A stretch of DNA of 64,000 bases from an uncultured Clostridia bacterium. Lineage in GTDB: Bacteria > Bacillota > Clostridia > Christensenellales > Borkfalkiaceae. Every line of letters begins with the position of its first letter. The first letter of the stretch is position 1. The position numbers and the translations under genes are program-made. The notes beneath the pieces were generated by a model that was given only the letters and a program-made list of their open reading frames with translations, searched no databases and was not told the DNA's origin. The stretch covers positions 62,001-126,000 of the forward strand of contig CAMUBY010000002.1 of NCBI GenBank assembly GCA_947087265.1, written 5' to 3'. This document shows, one piece after another, positions 23,094-31,462 of the stretch.

Positions 23094-23951
23094 TTACAGT
23101 TCTTTTCCGCTCAAAAAACTTTTATTGAACGTCGAACGTTCGAGGGGTACGTCGCCGAAAAACAAGCCGCACAGCCGTTTGCTCTCGGAAACGGCAAGCG
23201 AAAAGAGTTCGTTCGCGTTATTTCCCTTTCCGCCCGACAATTCGTAAAATTCCGCGCTTTCGATAAATTGGCGGTTGACGTTTCCGCGCGGATAAAAACA
23301 GGAAAGTGTAGGTTTCAGCCGAAACAGTCGTTCGGTGCGTTCCCAGAATTTTGCGTGCGAGGCGCGATGGAAAAACCAAAGGTAGCGCGAGAAATTTTTA
23401 ATTCCTTTATCAAACGCACGTTTTTTCAAGGGCAGGCGCCCGAGCCCTTCGGAAAGTTCGCGGTAAAGGCGGAACAGTTCTCCTTCCCGAATGATTTTCT
23501 TTGCCGAAAAGGGGAACTTCCAGCGGATTGCACGCTTTCCGTGAATGTGCGCGAAGTAGGAATCCCAATCGGTTTCAATGAGTTGGTGAAGCATACCGCG
23601 GTTTCCGTGCGCTTTGAGATAGGCGTACACAAACGGATGAAAGGTAACGTCGCCGCAATAATGGCAGACGTAACCTGCGATGTAGGCGGTCATGCGCTCC
23701 CGCGCCGTGCCTGAAAGCCGTGCAAGATAGTCGCGGAAAAAGCGGAATACCGCATACACGTCGTTGCGGTGCAGGTATCTGCCTAAATTAAATTCTTTTT
23801 TGGATAGCGGCTTGATAAAAAACAACGCGTCGGGTCCCTGCGCGCCGAGAAAAAAATAATCTTCGTGCAATTCCGCCGCGCGTGCGATTTCGTTCGGAAA
23901 CGCAATCTTTGCTTCTTCCGCTAACAGTTGGTGAGTAATACAGGACGGCAT
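23094..23951 (-). CDS. Zinc-dependent phospholipase C family protein
   Basis: A 285-residue protein with the metal-ligand pattern of the S1-P1/zinc phospholipase C family: THQLLAEEAKIAF near the start, GAQGPDALFF (about 37-46), and the helix ERMTAYIAGYVCHYCGDVTFHPFVYAYLK (about 80-108, His and Asp ligands), then HQLIETDWDSYF. There is no signal peptide, unlike secreted toxins of this fold, so it is probably cytoplasmic; this short intracellular type is common in Clostridia and its substrate is unknown. Its terminator region doubles as the head of unit B. Confidence 0.75.
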   Translation of the reverse strand: MPSCITHQLLAEEAKIAFPNEIARAAELHEDYFFLGAQGPDALFFIKPLSKKEFNLGRYLHRNDVYAVFRFFRDYLARLSGTARERMTAYIAGYVCHYCGDVTFHPFVYAYLKAHGNRGMLHQLIETDWDSYFAHIHGKRAIRWKFPFSAKKIIREGELFRLYRELSEGLGRLPLKKRAFDKGIKNFSRYLWFFHRASHAKFWERTERLFRLKPTLSCFYPRGNVNRQFIESAEFYELSGGKGNNANELFSLAVSESKRLCGLFFGDVPLERSTFNKSFLSGKEL

Positions 23952-23984
23952 ACTCTTACGATTATGCCCAATTATAGGGAAAAC

Positions 23985-24016
23985 AAACCGCGCACGCTGA
24001 AACGCGTGCGCGGTTT
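23985..24016. terminator. Terminator after yggS
   Basis: A 13-bp stem, AAACCGCGCACGC with GCGTGCGCGGTTT. On the minus strand it follows the yggS stop by about 10 nt and is followed by a T-rich stretch. Confidence 0.7.
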
Positions 24017-24026
24017 TCTGTTTTTA

Positions 24027-24695
24027 TCAAACGGAATAATTCCGTTCACCGAAGATTGCGGTTCCCAGCCGTATCATATTCGAGCCGTGTTCTAAGCACA
24101 GTCGCCAATCGCCGCTCATGCCCATCGAAAGATAGCGGATATCGTTGTCTTGCGCTTTTGCAGTATCGTACAGTGCGCGCATTTTTCGGCACAACTTTTC
24201 AAGATATGCTTCATCGTCTGAAAGGGGAAGCATCGCCATAAAACCGCGAACGCGCAGACCCTGCGTTTTGCGCAGCGTTTCAAAAACGCATAGCCCCTCC
24301 TCGAGCGGATAGCCGCCCTTGCTCTCTTCGCAGCCGATATTGATTTGAATGAGAATATCCGAAACAACGCCCTGCCGCGCGGAACGTTTTGCAATTTCCG
24401 CGGCAAGTTCGTCGCGGTCGACGGAGTGATAAAGGTACGTTTTTCCGATTAAATATTTCACTTTGTTGGTCTGCAAATGTCCAATAAAGTGACGGTTTCC
24501 GCCCTGCACGGCGTCGAATTTATCGCGGAATTCCTGCACCTTGTTTTCGCCGATATCGGAAATGCCTGCCGCAAGCGCGCGGTTAATTTCATCCGCCGTC
24601 CGTGTTTTCGTGGCGGCTACGAGCGTTACCTTTTCCCCGTAACAATTTCCTGCTTCCAGTTCGCCGAGCAGGCTTCGTACGTTTTCTTCAATCAT
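24027..24695 (-). CDS. yggS: YggS-family pyridoxal phosphate homeostasis protein
   Basis: A 222-residue PLP-binding, single-domain TIM-barrel protein of the YggS/PLPBP family, which buffers free PLP and affects amino-acid balance. The PLP Lys lies in LVAATKTRTADEI (about 32-44); GENKVQEF, HFIGHLQTNKVK, DILIQINIGCEESKGG and YLSMGMSGDW are conserved. I chose the ATG at 24695 because AAAGGAG lies 5 nt before it; a longer reading would add 14 residues without a site. It follows argH after 51 nt on the same strand. The pdxST genes for PLP synthesis are 3 kb away. Confidence 0.92.
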   Translation of the reverse strand: MIEENVRSLLGELEAGNCYGEKVTLVAATKTRTADEINRALAAGISDIGENKVQEFRDKFDAVQGGNRHFIGHLQTNKVKYLIGKTYLYHSVDRDELAAEIAKRSARQGVVSDILIQINIGCEESKGGYPLEEGLCVFETLRKTQGLRVRGFMAMLPLSDDEAYLEKLCRKMRALYDTAKAQDNDIRYLSMGMSGDWRLCLEHGSNMIRLGTAIFGERNYSV

Positions 24696-24746
24696 ATCCG
24701 CTCCTTTGCGGTGCGCCGCCTGCCGTCGGTTCGGCAAGCAAAAAGT

Positions 24747-26120
24747 TTAGTATTTTTTGAGCCGTTTATAAACGGATTTCAGTCCGTTTTTCGCGGCGGC
24801 GGCGGAGGAGCCTCCTACCGAATTTCTGCTCTCTGCCGAAGCGGTTACCGTAACCGCCTGTAAAACGTCCTTTTGAAACGCGTCCGAATGCAGGCGGAAT
24901 TCGCGCAGGGTGAGGGAGGAAAGCGTTTTCTTCTTTTGAATGCAGTAGCGCACAAGTTTTCCCGTAATTGCGTGCGCGTCGCGGAAAGGCACGCCGTGCC
25001 GAGCGAGATAATCGGCAACGTCGGTTGCGGTCGAAAAACCTTCGCCCGCCGCGCGATACATGGCGTCCTTGTTGAGTTTGATTTTTTCAAGCAGGGCGGT
25101 ATAGATGCTCACGCAGGAAAACAGCGTTTTTTCGGTATCGAAGAAGGGTTCTTTATCTTCCTGTAAATCTTTGTTGTAGGCAAGCGGCAGTCCTTTTAGC
25201 GTGGCGAGAATGCCTGTGAGATGTCCGTAAACGCGACCTGTTTTTCCACGCACGAGTTCGGGCAGGTCGGGATTTTTTTTCTGGGGCATAATGGAAGAGC
25301 CCGTCGAATAATCGTCCGGAATTTCCCAGTAGCCGAACTCATCGGACGTATAGAGAATGGTATCTTCGCAAAGGCGGGAAAGGTGCGCCATCACAAGCGA
25401 AGCGTTAAAGATATATTCCGCCACAAAATCGCGGTCGGAAACGGCGTCGAGCGAGTTCTGCGATATTTCCCCGAACCCGAGCAGTTCTTTTGTGAGTTCG
25501 CGGTCGACGGGGTGAGAGGTACCTGCGAGCGCCGCGCTCCCCAAAGGCATTACGTTCATACGCGTGCGGAGAGCGGAAAAGCGGTCTAAATCGCGCAAAA
25601 ACATTTCGGAATACGCATTAAAATACTGTGCGCAGTTAATCGGCTGCGCTTTTCTTAAATGCGTAAAACCCGGCATGATATATTTACAGCTTTCTTTTGC
25701 CCTGCGGCAGAGCGTTTCAATCAGCGATTTCAGAAGTTCTACCGCCTTGTCGATGCTTTCCCTGACGTAAAGGCGCATATCGGTAGCCACCTGGTCGTTG
25801 CGCGAGCGTGCGGTATGAAGTTTTTTGCCCGTATCTCCGATACGTTTTACCAATTCGCCCTCGACGAACGAGTGAATATCCTCGGCGCCTTCTACGGGAA
25901 GAACGCCGTTTTCAATATCGGCGAGTATCGCTTGAAGCTGCGCGCAGATGCTTTCCGCTTCCTGCAAAGGAACGATATTGCATTTTCCGAGCATGGTTGC
26001 GTGCGCGATAGACGCCGTAATATCTGCCCGATAGAGTTGTTTATCGAACGAAAGCGACTCGTTGAACGCGTCTGCCTCCGCCGAAATCTGACCGTCGAAT
26101 CTGCCTTGCCAAAGTTTCAT
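24747..26120 (-). CDS. argH: Argininosuccinate lyase
   Basis: A 457-residue enzyme of the fumarase/aspartase superfamily that splits argininosuccinate to arginine and fumarate. It begins LWQGRFDGQISAEADAFN, carries TARSRNDQVATDMRLY, PGFTHLRKAQPINCAQYF and the signature GSSIMPQKKNPD. Length is normal. argG is not adjacent, so the arginine pathway is dispersed. It has AGAGGT before ATG 26120 and its own promoter. Confidence 0.97.
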   Translation of the reverse strand: MKLWQGRFDGQISAEADAFNESLSFDKQLYRADITASIAHATMLGKCNIVPLQEAESICAQLQAILADIENGVLPVEGAEDIHSFVEGELVKRIGDTGKKLHTARSRNDQVATDMRLYVRESIDKAVELLKSLIETLCRRAKESCKYIMPGFTHLRKAQPINCAQYFNAYSEMFLRDLDRFSALRTRMNVMPLGSAALAGTSHPVDRELTKELLGFGEISQNSLDAVSDRDFVAEYIFNASLVMAHLSRLCEDTILYTSDEFGYWEIPDDYSTGSSIMPQKKNPDLPELVRGKTGRVYGHLTGILATLKGLPLAYNKDLQEDKEPFFDTEKTLFSCVSIYTALLEKIKLNKDAMYRAAGEGFSTATDVADYLARHGVPFRDAHAITGKLVRYCIQKKKTLSSLTLREFRLHSDAFQKDVLQAVTVTASAESRNSVGGSSAAAAKNGLKSVYKRLKKY

Positions 26121-26146
26121 AAGTTACCTCTTAACGTGTTAATTCT

Positions 26147-26175
26147 ATCTTACTTGTTTTTCGGGAAAAAAGCAA
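26147..26175 (-). promoter_or_regulatory. argH promoter
   Basis: Minus-strand -35 TTGCTT (26170-26175), 17-bp spacer, -10 TAAGAT (26147-26152). Confidence 0.6.
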
Positions 26176-26235
26176 GCGGCTTTCATGATTTCATTTACGG
26201 CAAAAATAATTCTGCGGTAAATTTTCAATTCGGTA

Positions 26236-26264
26236 TTGCAATTTCGTAAAGTTTGTATTATAGT
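26236..26264 (+). promoter_or_regulatory. Promoter of the two-component locus
   Basis: -35 TTGCAA (26236-26241), 17-bp spacer, -10 TATAGT (26259-26264), about 96 nt before the regulator start. Confidence 0.6.
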
Positions 26265-26359
26265 GTAAACAAACAATTTCGGTTCGGCGTATACGGAAAC
26301 GGTCAAAGCGGATTTTTGTTTGCAGAATTTTCAGAGAGAAAATGCACAGCGGAGGAAAA

Positions 26360-27104
26360 ATGTTATATAAAGTAGCAATAGTTGACGACGAACCAGAAGT
26401 CATAAAAATCCTGACCGACTTGCTTGATTGCTACCGTGCGGAAAAGCAGAGGGGGGGTGGACATTCTTGTGTCCTCTTTCAATACGGGCGACGAATTGTT
26501 AAAGGATAATCCCAATCTTTTTGACATTATCTTTCTCGATATCAATCTGCCCGGTTTGAACGGATTGCAGACGGCGAAACGCGTCAGGGAATGCAACCAA
26601 TCCGCGGCGATTATATTTTGTACGCACTATGCGCAGTATGCGGTAAAAGGTTACGAAGTGAATGCCGTGGGGTATCTCGTGAAACCGTTTGACGAGCGCG
26701 CTTTCAAACGCAATCTCGACAGGGCGTTGGAACTGTTAAGCCGTAACCAGAGTCAGAAGTTACGCATCAAAACGGAAAACGGAATCGAAGCGCTTGTCGC
26801 AACCGACATAGTTTATGTGGAAGTACAGTTGCATAATATCATCTATTACGTTTTGTCGGACGGCATTTTAACCGAACGCTGTGCGCGCGGCACTATGCGG
26901 GCGGTGAGCGCCGAACTTCTTAACGGCGATTTTTCCCAGTGCGGCGCGTCTTATTTGATTAACCTCAGGCATATCACCGCGGTGAAAAACAAAACGGTTT
27001 ATCTGCACGGCGGCAAATCGTTGCCGATTAGTCGGAAATACTGGAAGAGTTTTTCTGAAGATTTTATCAAATACATGGGCGGGACGGTTACAAAACATGA
27101 CTGA
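26360..27104 (+). pseudogene. AgrA-like LytTR response regulator, frameshifted in a G7 tract
   Basis: Read as two frames. ATG 26360 (GGAGG at 26351) gives MLYKVAIVDDEPEVIKILTD, a normal receiver start, and runs into GGGGGGG at 26451-26457; the rest continues one base out of phase (VDILVSSFNTGDELL). Removing one G restores a 247-residue protein with receiver phospho-acceptor Asp60 in FLDINLPG, conserved Lys in VKPFDERAFKR, and a C-terminal LytTR DNA-binding domain (about 130-240). As written the first frame stops after about 49 residues. The cause may be an assembly error, true inactivation, or phase variation by slippage. The kinase gene overlaps its end by 8 nt. Confidence 0.8.
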
Positions 27105-28410
27105 TTACGCTCGCGTTGTTTCCTTTATTTTCGATTTATTTTCCCATGAATTTGCCACGCAGTTGTTTTTTGTATGCCTGCTGATGACGTTCGCGTTCAA
27201 AAAACGGAACCTGTTTTGGCTGAGATATTTACTCGGCTGGGGCGCGTTAGTCGGCGTGATGTGGCTGTTCCGTTGTTTTGTGCCCGTTCCCGCCGTCTTG
27301 ATTTATCTGATTGTCCTTTCGCTGCTGTTCGGCATCGTAATGCTGAGTTTTAAGGTCAATTTCTTACAGGCGTTGTTTTTCGTCGTAACCGCACACTGCA
27401 TTCAGAATTTAATCAGTAACGTAGCGTATATGCTGATTTACGTCGTGATGTTAGGTACCGGTAAAAACGAGGACTATGTTTATTATTACGTTGAAATGCC
27501 TATCGTCTTTGCGGTGGGGCTTGTCATAGAATTTTTCACGGTGGTGCGCAGTCTCCGCAATCACGAAGAACTTGCTTTCAATAATATTGTCGTTTTGTAC
27601 TGTTCGGTTGCATTTCTCGGCGTTGCAATCTTCCTCACGCACTATGCGCGGAATGCCATGTGGTTTTTGCTTGACGGGCTGGTTTATATGCTTGCAATCG
27701 CCTCGCTGTTCGTTATGGCGACGCTGATTATCGAATTCATGAATTTAAGTTACAAGAAACTACAAAAAGAAAACGCGGTGATTGTCGGAATGCTTCGCAA
27801 AGACAAACAGCGTTACGAACAGGCGAAACTGAGCAACGAAAAAATTATGATAAAATATCACGATATTCTCAAACGTATGCACGGCGGTATCGTGGACTAT
27901 GAAGAGATGGAGGAGTGCGAAAGCGACAGAGAGATTGTTCACAGCACTTATTTTACAGGGAATACCGCGCTCGACGTCGTACTTTCGGAAAAGGCGCTGA
28001 TGTGCGAACGGTTGGGAATTCGCCTTATTTGCACTGCCGACGGCGAAGCGATGAGTTTTATGAAACCGCATCACATTTACTCACTCATCGGCAACGCGCT
28101 TGAAAACGCCATCGAAAGCGTAAGGCGCGAAGACGAACCTTCCAATAAAGAAATTACGTTTAATTTAATGAAGAGAGAGTTCATGTGCGTGTGTTCCGTA
28201 TCGAACTACACTTCGCGCGTGATTGAATTTCGGGACGGACTCCCCGTTACCAACAAACCCAACGCGGAAGAACACGGGTTCGGAACGCGCAGTATGAAAA
28301 ACGTCGTTAAAAAATACGACGGTCAAATCGGGTTTTATCAGGACGGAGACATATTTACCGTAACCGTTACGATACCTATCGTGGGCTCTGCGGAACGTAA
28401 GAAGCCGTAA
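27097..28410 (+). CDS. AgrC-like GHKL sensor histidine kinase
   Basis: A 437-residue membrane kinase. Six hydrophobic segments occupy about 1-210, a helical linker (about 215-250) follows, and the phospho-acceptor region reads MIKYHDILKRMH with His255. The GHKL ATPase domain has the N-box IGNALENAIESV (Asn333) and the G-box HGFGTRSMKN near 388. This plan matches AgrC/ComD-type quorum-sensing kinases (HPK10), which usually sense peptides. No agrB or agrD is next to it. It overlaps the frameshifted regulator by 8 nt, so they are coupled. Confidence 0.85.
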   Translation: MTDYARVVSFIFDLFSHEFATQLFFVCLLMTFAFKKRNLFWLRYLLGWGALVGVMWLFRCFVPVPAVLIYLIVLSLLFGIVMLSFKVNFLQALFFVVTAHCIQNLISNVAYMLIYVVMLGTGKNEDYVYYYVEMPIVFAVGLVIEFFTVVRSLRNHEELAFNNIVVLYCSVAFLGVAIFLTHYARNAMWFLLDGLVYMLAIASLFVMATLIIEFMNLSYKKLQKENAVIVGMLRKDKQRYEQAKLSNEKIMIKYHDILKRMHGGIVDYEEMEECESDREIVHSTYFTGNTALDVVLSEKALMCERLGIRLICTADGEAMSFMKPHHIYSLIGNALENAIESVRREDEPSNKEITFNLMKREFMCVCSVSNYTSRVIEFRDGLPVTNKPNAEEHGFGTRSMKNVVKKYDGQIGFYQDGDIFTVTVTIPIVGSAERKKP

Positions 28411-28425
28411 CGAACAAAAAATTAT

Positions 28426-28455
28426 AAAAACACGGCAAAAATGCCGTGTTTTTTT
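28426..28455 (+). terminator. Terminator after the kinase
   Basis: A 12-bp stem, AAAAACACGGCA with TGCCGTGTTTTT, loop AAAA, then TTTT, 16 nt after the kinase stop. Confidence 0.9.
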
Positions 28456-28497
28456 GTTGCAATTTTTCATTTTCCGATTTTGATTTTCAGAATTTCG

Positions 28498-28522
28498 TGC
28501 ACAATATGACGAAAAATGTGCA
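28498..28522. promoter_or_regulatory. Candidate dyad upstream of the surface operon
   Basis: TGCACA and TGTGCA separated by 13 nt in the 170-bp gap before the esterase gene. It could be a regulator site; no LytTR-type direct repeat (ACAGTT-like) was seen there. A clear -35/-10 pair is not evident in the gap; TTTACA near 28538 with TAAAGT 17 nt later is the best candidate. Confidence 0.25.
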
Positions 28523-28624
28523 TCATGTGCCTAAAATATTTACATTTATTTTGTCCTATATTAAAGTTGTTTCAAAAGGGCGTATTCTGCCCGTACATCT
28601 TAAATATCTTTTAGGAGGACAAAA

Positions 28625-31348
28625 ATGAGAGGCAAAAAGTTTTTAGCGGTCATTATGCTGGCACTTGCTTCCGTTTTCTGCTTGGCGGCATTTGTCGCTT
28701 GCGGGAACGACGGCGAAACGGTTGAATATACCGTAACGTTCGATGCAAATACCGGCGTACTTGACGGAGAAGCAACCGTAAAGGTTAAGAAAGGTGAAAA
28801 GATTAAAAATGCGCCTACCGCATCGAAAGACGACCATACCTTTGAAGCATGGTACGACGCGGCAACCGACGGAACAAAAATCGTACTTGAAACTTATACC
28901 GTTTCTAAAGACGTAACGCTTTATGCGCACTATACGCCCAACGGCAGCGAAGAATCCGTAAAGATTACGCTGAACGCAAACGGCGGTAAATTCTCGGATA
29001 ATTCCGAAAGCAAAATCTATACGACGGATAAGGACGGTTTAATTCTCGACGCGGACGAACCTACGAAGACGGACGGCGGCGAGCTGGTTGACATTATGTT
29101 CGACGGACTCACCGAAAGCCAGACGCTGTACGCGCACTGGATTCGCCAGTATACGGTAACCTTCAACGCGAACGGCGGCGAACTGAAAGGTGCAACCTCG
29201 TTGAAAATCGACCAAGACGGAAAAATTGCAGGCGCGCCTACCGCAAGCAAGAGCGGCAACGACTTCTACGGCTGGATTGCAGGCTCCGCTACGGGCGACG
29301 TAATCGACCTTAAAACGTATGTTGTAAAAGGCGACGTAACCCTTTATGCAAAATACGGCGAATATACGATGCCTATTAAAACGTTGAAGAAAGACGGTCA
29401 GACAATCGGCTACACCATCGAGGCGGAAGATTCCAAATACACGGTCAGCGTACCTGAATATTTACAGCAATGGTTAGGGAATAACCCCGTTGAAAGTAAC
29501 GTTGCGGCGGCAAGCGGCAATAAATCGCTCGGTTACATGACGGAAGCAGGCAAAACTGTTACGTTCACGTTCAAAGCGGCAGAAGCAGGCACGGCGAAAA
29601 TTTACGTCCGCGTCAGCGCAGGCGTTTCGCAGAATCCTAACGACCAAAGCTCGCCCGTTGTTGACGTAGACTTCGGTTCTAACCATCTCGGCGTTAAATT
29701 GAACGGCGGCGCAGAACTTACATACACAGGCGTTGCTCCCGGTTCGGGCGAACCGAGCAAATACAACACTGCGTTTTCGTCCGTATTGGTCGGCGAAGTG
29801 AACTTGCAGGCAGGCACGAACACTGTTTTGCTCACGGTAAAACAGGGCGCCGTCAACCTTGACTGTCTGGATATCGAAACGGAAGTAGCTCTTACTTCGG
29901 TAAACGGCGACGCTGCAAAGGGCGAATCTACGATGCCCGCACCTCCCGCACCCCCTGTAGAATACAGCCAGGCGGTAAGCGGAAAACTGATTGTTGCCGA
30001 CCACGCGGAAGGTCCCGCAATTTCCAAAGCGGTGCTCGGCTTCACGGAAGACGTCACCAAAGAGGCGCTCGCTTCCTGCAACATTAAAGTCGGTTCGGTC
30101 GGCAATGCTGCAACCGATAAGATTTATCTCAGCGACGCAAACGGCGTTGCGCTCGGAGACGATAAAACTGCTTCGCAGTATATCACTATCGAGTATAAAT
30201 ACGAAACCGCGAACGGTTATGCCGCAAACAACGTAAAACCGTTCTCCTGGAACCAGCAAACAAACAAAAACAGCTGGATTCCCGAAAGCAGTTATGCGTT
30301 CAGCATTAAAGAACTTACGCTCGGCGCTACGACTTACACGAAGTACACGGGTACGTTCACGGCTCAGTACGACACGACCGACGTTCTTGCAAACTGGGAT
30401 ACGACGGGCACTTACACCGATTCCGAAATTACTTTGAAATACGGCTGGTATACGCCTGCTGAAGATGCTGCAAAGACGGAGAAGAAACCTCTTATCGTTT
30501 GGCTCCACGGCGCAGGCGAAGGCGGTACCGACCCCTCGATTGCAATTCTCGGCAACCAGGTTGTCAACCTCGGCAAACCGCTGATTCAGAAGTATTTCAC
30601 GACCGATACCTGCGCGGGCGCATACGTGCTTGCTCCCCAGTCTCCCACCATGTGGATGGATAACGGCAACGGTCAGCAGGGCGGCAACGACGTAGGCGAA
30701 TCCATTTACACCGAAACGCTGTTCAAACTCATTCAGAACTTCGTAGACACCCACACCGATATCGACGCAAACCGCGTATACATCGGCGGCTGCTCGAACG
30801 GCGCTTGGATGACGGTTGAAATGCTTTCCAAGCACGGCGAATACTTCGCTGCAGGATATCCCGTTGCAGTTCCTTTCGTGAAAGATGCGGGCATGACTGC
30901 CGACGAATTTACAAGACTCGTCAACGTTCCTATGTGGATTACGCACGCGGAAGCTGATACGACGGTTATGCTCGGCGAATGGGAGATGCAGGAATTCTGG
31001 GGACAGAAATATCCCACAGCATTCAAGGCTCATCAGGAAATCAATGCGAACTCGCTTTACATCGAGCTTCTGAAAGCGGGCGCAACCAACGTTCATTACT
31101 CGCTGTTTGAAAAGGTTTCCATTGCGGCAGGCGAGGAGGACGCGGCTGAAAAATACGACGGTCACTATTCCTGGATTTACGTGCTCCGCAACGAATGCGT
31201 CAACGTTCAGGCGACCACGGGCGCAAACGGCGCGTTCGGAATCGGCGACCTCAATAACGCAAGCACCGAAAAAGTTAACGTTGACGGCGAAGACGTAACG
31301 CTTTGGGGCTGGATTGCCGCGCAGTCTAAAACTGTAGCAGCAGACTAA
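28625..31348 (+). CDS. Surface lipoprotein: InlB-type repeats, carbohydrate-binding-like domain and esterase
   Basis: A 907-residue lipoprotein: signal peptide, lipobox FVACG (Cys26). About 34-245 holds three Listeria/Bacteroides InlB B-type repeats (YTVTFDANTG...YAHYT, ITLNANGG...YAHWI, YTVTFNANGG...YAKYG). About 255-430 resembles a CBM6/35-like beta-sandwich (TIEAEDSKYTVSV, KIYVRVSAG). About 450-580 is unassigned. About 590-907 is an alpha/beta-hydrolase close to PHB-depolymerase/feruloyl-esterase-like enzymes: LIVWLHGAGEGG, nucleophile Ser724 in GGCSNGAW, Asp778 in HAEADTTV, His847 in DGHYSW. It probably removes acyl groups from polysaccharide at the cell surface. First gene of a run ending at 40376. 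Confidence 0.85.
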   Translation: MRGKKFLAVIMLALASVFCLAAFVACGNDGETVEYTVTFDANTGVLDGEATVKVKKGEKIKNAPTASKDDHTFEAWYDAATDGTKIVLETYTVSKDVTLYAHYTPNGSEESVKITLNANGGKFSDNSESKIYTTDKDGLILDADEPTKTDGGELVDIMFDGLTESQTLYAHWIRQYTVTFNANGGELKGATSLKIDQDGKIAGAPTASKSGNDFYGWIAGSATGDVIDLKTYVVKGDVTLYAKYGEYTMPIKTLKKDGQTIGYTIEAEDSKYTVSVPEYLQQWLGNNPVESNVAAASGNKSLGYMTEAGKTVTFTFKAAEAGTAKIYVRVSAGVSQNPNDQSSPVVDVDFGSNHLGVKLNGGAELTYTGVAPGSGEPSKYNTAFSSVLVGEVNLQAGTNTVLLTVKQGAVNLDCLDIETEVALTSVNGDAAKGESTMPAPPAPPVEYSQAVSGKLIVADHAEGPAISKAVLGFTEDVTKEALASCNIKVGSVGNAATDKIYLSDANGVALGDDKTASQYITIEYKYETANGYAANNVKPFSWNQQTNKNSWIPESSYAFSIKELTLGATTYTKYTGTFTAQYDTTDVLANWDTTGTYTDSEITLKYGWYTPAEDAAKTEKKPLIVWLHGAGEGGTDPSIAILGNQVVNLGKPLIQKYFTTDTCAGAYVLAPQSPTMWMDNGNGQQGGNDVGESIYTETLFKLIQNFVDTHTDIDANRVYIGGCSNGAWMTVEMLSKHGEYFAAGYPVAVPFVKDAGMTADEFTRLVNVPMWITHAEADTTVMLGEWEMQEFWGQKYPTAFKAHQEINANSLYIELLKAGATNVHYSLFEKVSIAAGEEDAAEKYDGHYSWIYVLRNECVNVQATTGANGAFGIGDLNNASTEKVNVDGEDVTLWGWIAAQSKTVAAD

Positions 31349-31363
31349 TCGAAACAAGTTAAG

Positions 31364-31414
31364 CAAGGGCTTTCCGCAGGCGCAGAAATGCGTCTGTGGA
31401 ACAGCCTTTACTTG
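31364..31414 (+). repeat. Intercistronic stem-loop 1
   Basis: A long imperfect stem with a GAAA loop, closed by CAAG/CTTG, between the esterase and the first glycoside hydrolase. It lacks a T-tract. Its start, GCAAGGGCT, recurs in a second stem-loop at 35244-35275. Confidence 0.5.
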
Positions 31415-31462
31415 ATTGAAAAACCGAAAATTTTATTTTAATAATTTAAGCGAGGAAGATTT

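Noticed and set aside
26121..28624. agrB/agrD genes or a signal-peptide gene beside the AgrC-like kinase
   Set aside because: Both gaps were read in all frames by eye; no cyclic-peptide precursor or AgrB-like protein was seen.
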